NCBI GenBank assembly: GCA_035578155.1
Contig: JAPWDM010000008.1
Location: 754,001-818,000, forward strand
Reading direction: 5' to 3'
DNA length: 64,000 bases
Origin: Brachynemurus nebulosus
Lineage: Eukaryota > Arthropoda > Insecta > Neuroptera > Myrmeleontidae
How positions within the stretch are numbered: position 1 is the stretch's first letter; every line of letters begins with the position of its first letter. The notes below the pieces were generated by a model. The model worked only from the letters and a program-made list of their open reading frames with translations. It did not search any database and had not been told where the DNA came from. A program made the position numbers and the translations under genes. This document shows, in pieces, positions 59,974 through 64,000 of this stretch.

Positions 59974-60303
59974 AAATACCCCTGTCGCAGCATCCTGCAT
60001 AACATAGCGAATCTCCGTTTATAAAAATTAGTTTTTCTCGGAAACTAGTTGATATAGAAAAATAGTTTAAAGACCTTTTTTATGTAATTTTTTCTCCTCT
60101 TTTAAATGGCGTAAAAAAATTTCGCAAAAATTTTTAAATAAGTGGAAATTTTGGCAAAAACTAATTTTTTACAAGAACAAAAACCATGTGCCTGGCATCC
60201 AACGTGTCTGGCTGAAGAACTCATCCAAGGGTTTGGGACTTGCAACATTTTCACCAGATTTTGTAAAAGTAGGACATTTCGTTTGAGAGATATCGTGCGA
60301 GCA

Positions 60304-60354
<51 letters not shown>

Positions 60355-60475
60355 TTTAGTGAAAATTATTTTCGGTTTCTAGGGACCTCAAAACAAATTT
60401 CTGCCATGGTCCCGAGCTCAAGTCGCGTCATGATAGTGGCTGTAATAGCTGAATTCTATTCTGGAAATTCGCTAA
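59974..60475 (+). mobile_element. Full-length Helentron-like element (reference copy)
   Basis: About 500 bp: left end ATACCCCTGTCGCAGC, GCAG-CATC-CTGC stem, TAGCGAATCTCCG, A/T-rich left half, GCATCCAACGTGTCTGGCTG, the GAGATATCGTGC block, (TA)n (60307-60351), TTTTAGTGAAAATTATTTTC, CAAAACAAATTTCTGCCATG, GTCGCGTCATGA and the terminal GAATTCTATTCTGGAAATTC hairpin then GCTAA. Subterminal inverted repeats, a microsatellite core, a 3' hairpin and no target duplication fit Helentron/DINE-1-type elements. The class is inference. Confidence 0.75.
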
Positions 60476-60647
60476 TAGGTGAAACAGTGAAACCAACCTG
60501 CAAGACAGTAAAACTTCTTTTTTCACGTGTTTATAAAGTTTCATCACTTATTATTTTACACGAGAGGTTTGTATTTTTTCGAATAAATTTGTGTTTAGGT
60601 ATATATTTAAGGAAAATTTGTTGCCTAGCAATTTAACGAGATAAACT

Positions 60648-60688
60648 CTAACAAAAACGCGACAGCGAAGCTGAAGCGTTTTTGTTAG
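60648..60688. repeat. Perfect 13-bp stem-loop
   Basis: CTAACAAAAACGC and GCGTTTTTGTTAG are exact inverted copies. The loop itself holds CAGC-GAA-GCTG. It could be a terminator-like or foldback relic. Confidence 0.6.
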
Positions 60689-60709
60689 TTGACAGTTTTT
60701 CGAATTAAA

Positions 60710-60990
60710 TTTCTTTTACGCAAGAAATTTGAGTTGTAGAAAACACAAATTTATTCAGAAAAAATATAAAACACAAGTGTAATACGGTAAGACAATTTAA
60801 CGAATAAAATAAATTAGTATAATTCATATTATTATTTAATACATTGTTATTATGGTTCTGAAATCAGTTATATCTACCAATACGAATTTTTGTTTCATTT
60901 TCATCGTGTTTACCTACAATGAAATGACCAATGAAATGGTTTGTACCATTTTAATAACTTTTTTTCCATGGTAAAAGTGAAAAAACTACA
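60710..60990 (+). repeat. Dispersed repeat, relative of 2130-2455
   Basis: See the partner entry. This copy runs from the ACAAATTTATTCAGAAAAAA region to ACTTTTTTTCCATGGTAAAA. Confidence 0.65.
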
Positions 60991-61850
60991 ATATTCTTAT
61001 GCGACATGATACACATGAGTTATATTGTCAAAATTATTTTAATATTTCAAGATTTTGTAGCAAATAAACAGAGAGCATCTATGACCACAAAAGTAGACTT
61101 ACGGAAATACAAGTAATTTTTTTTATTTTAATCAAAAAAAAAAAAAAAAATAAAAAATTAATGCTGAATAAACTGAAAAAAAATGAAATTTTAATAAAAG
61201 GCGTTTATAAGTAACTATTTTCCATATAGAGAAGTCAATTTTTACTAATTGATAGTATAACCGATTACTTACTGGCCACATTACTAGAAACTTAAGCAAA
61301 CTTTTATGATCTGTTATTTTTTGTAACTATATATAATAACCAAAAAACAAAATTATAAGTTACCTGCTTACGATTCATGTGTACATTCCCCCCACCCATT
61401 CTCCCGGAACTTTTGTAGCACGGAACGAAAGTTTGATATCATTGGGTCAATGAATTTTGGATTTCACTCATCTTTAAACTCCCCTGAAAAATATTTTTAG
61501 CTACGTTCCTGATTTATTTATCTTTTTAATAGGAATATTTTTAATGAAATAACATATAATTTAATAAACTAAATGCGATTATTACTGAAATAAACCTTTT
61601 ACAGGGTTTCATGATAAAAAAAATTATTTATTTACATTTAAAATTTGCGATTATATCTTATGTAATGTATAAATACATATTGGTGTGGTACACAGTATAC
61701 GACTACTGTAACCACCATGGTACAGGCGCAGGTGAAAAATTAACAAATTTTCATCAAAACTTTCTAGTAAAAATAAATTTTATTATATAACACAAAATTT
61801 TATCATAAAAACTCAAATAATGATTAGCGCTGCAGATAATAATACATATC
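60991..61850. other. Non-coding stretch, nothing recognised
   Basis: A-rich tract near 61134-61150. No gene or inverted termini found. Confidence 0.35.
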
Positions 61851-62614
61851 TGTAGTGTAGATTGCCTAAACGAACAAACTATGACTTTTGTCAAGTTTTT
61901 AACAGAAAGAACTGTTGGTGCTGTGGTCACGTTTGGACACCAGAGATGCAACAACCAATCAGGGTTAAGCATCACTTGAATATTTCTGTCGTACCAGGTG
62001 GTGACATAAAGGAATACTTCAAAACAACACTTATTATTTCTTTCTAGTTAATGTATACAAATATTTCTATCTCTATATAGAAACCAATAGAACTTTCTTT
62101 CGATTCTTGGAAATGAAATTAAGGAACGCTTGTTTTAAGAATAAGGATATAACTTGTTTCAAGTTAGTTGTAAGGTAATATTAAAACGAACAACATCAGA
62201 ATCCTCGCCAGTGGAACAACTGCGCATTATTTTTTATACTTAAAAAATTTATAATTTATAGAATTATATAAGAAAATTATTTTTATACAAGTTTTCTACA
62301 TTTATTCAATAAACTAATCAACAAAAAAACCAATTAAAAGTGTTTTATTTGTGAAAAAACTATTCGTCTTGGAGAAGAAAAACCGAACCCACGCTGGAAA
62401 GTTTACCATCCTCTGTGCATCGCAAAATAACACCGTAGTGAGATCTTTTCCCACGTTTGCGACGTTACATAATTATTGACATCCCTGTCAGTGGAAATAA
62501 ATTTTCCGACGAATAATCTACGTGAAAAGAGAAGAAAAGAAGTATACGAATTTTGGTGGACAACTTCTTCAAGGAATTTCATTCGAAACAACAATCATTT
62601 ACTACAACATTACA
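61851..62614 (+). other. Presumed 5' LTR and leader of the retrotransposon
   Basis: Its position just upstream of the gag-like frame makes this the expected LTR and leader. TGTAGTG at 61851 could be an LTR start. TATA-like words (62236-62275) and AATAAA (62308) are present. The LTR end and primer-binding site could not be fixed; CTTGGAGAAG near 62369 is only a guess. The second LTR is outside the window. Confidence 0.35.
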
Positions 62615-64000
62615 ATGGACAACGAAGAAAACGCCCTCAGTGAAACAATATTTGAAGCGGAAGCATCTTCTACGAAAACAGAAGATCAACTTCGTGAATC
62701 TATGGAGGAGATGATCAGCGTGCGGCCTTCTGGTGCAACGTCGTCTCAACAAAACTTTCAAGGTGAAATAACCGGTATGTTTAATGCATTTTTCTTAAAA
62801 TTTACTAACGAATTAAATAATTTCAAACACGAACTTAAAACAGAAGTTCATAACGGTTTGAGCGAATTAAAAAATGAATTAAAAACTGAAATAACAAATA
62901 TTAAAATTTCTTTAGAAGAAAAAATTAACAATTGTTCTTTGCAATGTAAAAATACAAACTCTGAAACTATTAAACAAATTAATGATATCGAAATCATTAA
63001 TAATCAAAAATTTGATGCTTATAATGAACAAACAAAAGTTATTAACCAACAAATTTCCAGTATTAAGGAACATTTAACAAAAAACGAAACTGAAATTACA
63101 AATATTTTTGAGAAATATGATATTATATTAAAATCTATTGATATTTTAGAAAAGAAAATCAATACTTTTGAATCTATTAACATTAATGATATTAATAATA
63201 CTGTTTTGCCAAATAATAATCTATCTAATATTAGTTTTTTCAATAATAATACTCATAATCTTTTTAATATTCCTGAATTTAATGGAAATATAAATTATTT
63301 GCATCCTCTTGATTTTATAAATTCATTAGAATATTATTTTAAAGAAACAAATTTTTCTGAAAATGATAAAATTTTATATACAAAATCTAAATTAACTGAT
63401 ACTATTAAAAATACTTTAATATTATTTGAAGATTCTATTTTAACATTTGAACAATTAAAAAATTGGATTTTAGATACATATTGGAATAGTAAAATTCAAA
63501 ATCAAATACTGATAGAATTTTATTCTAATCAGGGTAAATCTGTTGTTATTAAACAAAAATATGTACAACACTTATTTTATTGGTATAAAAGAATCAAACA
63601 TCTAAGTGACAAAATACCTGAAAAAACATTTATTGAAATTTTTATAGAACATTTTGATTTTGAAACGCGTAGAATTTTAAAAAATTGTTTAACTATTAAA
63701 CAACTTTATGATGAATTAAAGGAATTCGATAATCATTACAGTAAAACTCCTTATCGTAACGTTCCTATTAATCCAAATGCTTCAAATTATAACCGTCCAA
63801 ATAGTCCTATTTCTAAAAATAATCCTACAACTTCAGAAAATAATGGTTGGGGTAATGTAACTAGTAATAATCAATATTTAGATAGAAATAAAAGTTGGAA
63901 AACTGATAAATTTAAAAAATCTAAAGTAACTTTTTCAAATGAGGAACCGTGTTCGTCTACACATAGTGTTAGCACGAATAACGGGGATCACGCCACTGGT
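62615..64000 (+). CDS. gag-like polyprotein of a retrotransposon, 3' end beyond window
   Basis: Open for 462 codons from the ATG at 62615 with no stop before the window ends. Residues 1-50 are acidic and serine-rich. About 55-200 is a Lys/Glu/Asn/Ile-rich heptad region expected to form a coiled coil. About 217-375 looks like a retrotransposon capsid domain: FNIPEFNGNINYLHPLDF, then LEYYF, a Trp-containing LKNWILDTYW, LFYWYKRI and a C-terminal LYDELKEFDNHY. 376-462 is a polar, basic linker; no CCHC knuckle is reached. Gag packages element RNA into particles. The F-G...PL-F...LE pattern suits Ty3/mdg4-type elements, but without the protease or polymerase the clade is open. It is intact so far, unlike every other element here. 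Confidence 0.75.
   Translation, partial: MDNEENALSETIFEAEASSTKTEDQLRESMEEMISVRPSGATSSQQNFQGEITGMFNAFFLKFTNELNNFKHELKTEVHNGLSELKNELKTEITNIKISLEEKINNCSLQCKNTNSETIKQINDIEIINNQKFDAYNEQTKVINQQISSIKEHLTKNETEITNIFEKYDIILKSIDILEKKINTFESININDINNTVLPNNNLSNISFFNNNTHNLFNIPEFNGNINYLHPLDFINSLEYYFKETNFSENDKILYTKSKLTDTIKNTLILFEDSILTFEQLKNWILDTYWNSKIQNQILIEFYSNQGKSVVIKQKYVQHLFYWYKRIKHLSDKIPEKTFIEIFIEHFDFETRRILKNCLTIKQLYDELKEFDNHYSKTPYRNVPINPNASNYNRPNSPISKNNPTTSENNGWGNVTSNNQYLDRNKSWKTDKFKKSKVTFSNEEPCSSTHSVSTNNGDHATG

Noticed and set aside
62369..62400. Primer-binding site for the retrotransposon
   Set aside because: No stretch after a convincing LTR end matches a tRNA 3' end that I could verify, so no site is annotated.

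Overview
The window is nuclear DNA of an insect. It is strongly AT-rich by eye, has very little coding sequence, and is packed with transposable-element debris and (TA)n microsatellites. The one recognisable host gene is a Toll-type receptor exon (12302-13584, minus strand) with an intron acceptor and the insect Toll order LRR, LRR C-terminal cap, membrane helix, TIR. I cannot fix the insect order. There are no bacterial-style operons, and most short open frames are chance or lie inside repeats.

Layout. 1-12 kb: a perfect-TIR MITE (19-260), a 1.08-kb foldback element carrying ten copies of TCAAGGTCA (4104-5181), a full-length Helentron-like element (5603-6126), and foldbacks at 8188-8852 and 10151-10799. 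12.3-13.6 kb: the Toll exon, with two frame disruptions and a shortened TIR domain. 13.6-30 kb: nested palindromes, TA-flanked TIR elements, and hAT-like MITEs including one nested inside another with an 8-bp target duplication. 30-40 kb: two related tRNA-like sequences, a composite palindrome (31153-32233), and a 103-bp-period inverted satellite (about 36556-37320) in which all seven units carry a perfect three-site heat-shock-element core. 40-46 kb: a dense cluster of the Helentron-like family. 47.8-49.1 kb: a TA-flanked element keeping a psq-type helix-turn-helix fragment of a pogo/Tigger-like transposase. 49.7-50.6 and 58.6-59.5 kb: two piggyBac-like non-autonomous copies bounded by TTAA, the second inserted into another TIR element. 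62.6-64.0 kb: an uninterrupted gag-like open frame of a retrotransposon that runs off the window.

The most distinctive signals are the heat-shock-element satellite, the TCAAGGTCA-rich foldback, the Helentron-like family with a (TA)n core (about 17 copies or fragments), and the damaged Toll exon. No pathway is encoded here. The window reads as an accessory, repeat-dominated region next to or inside an immune-receptor gene.
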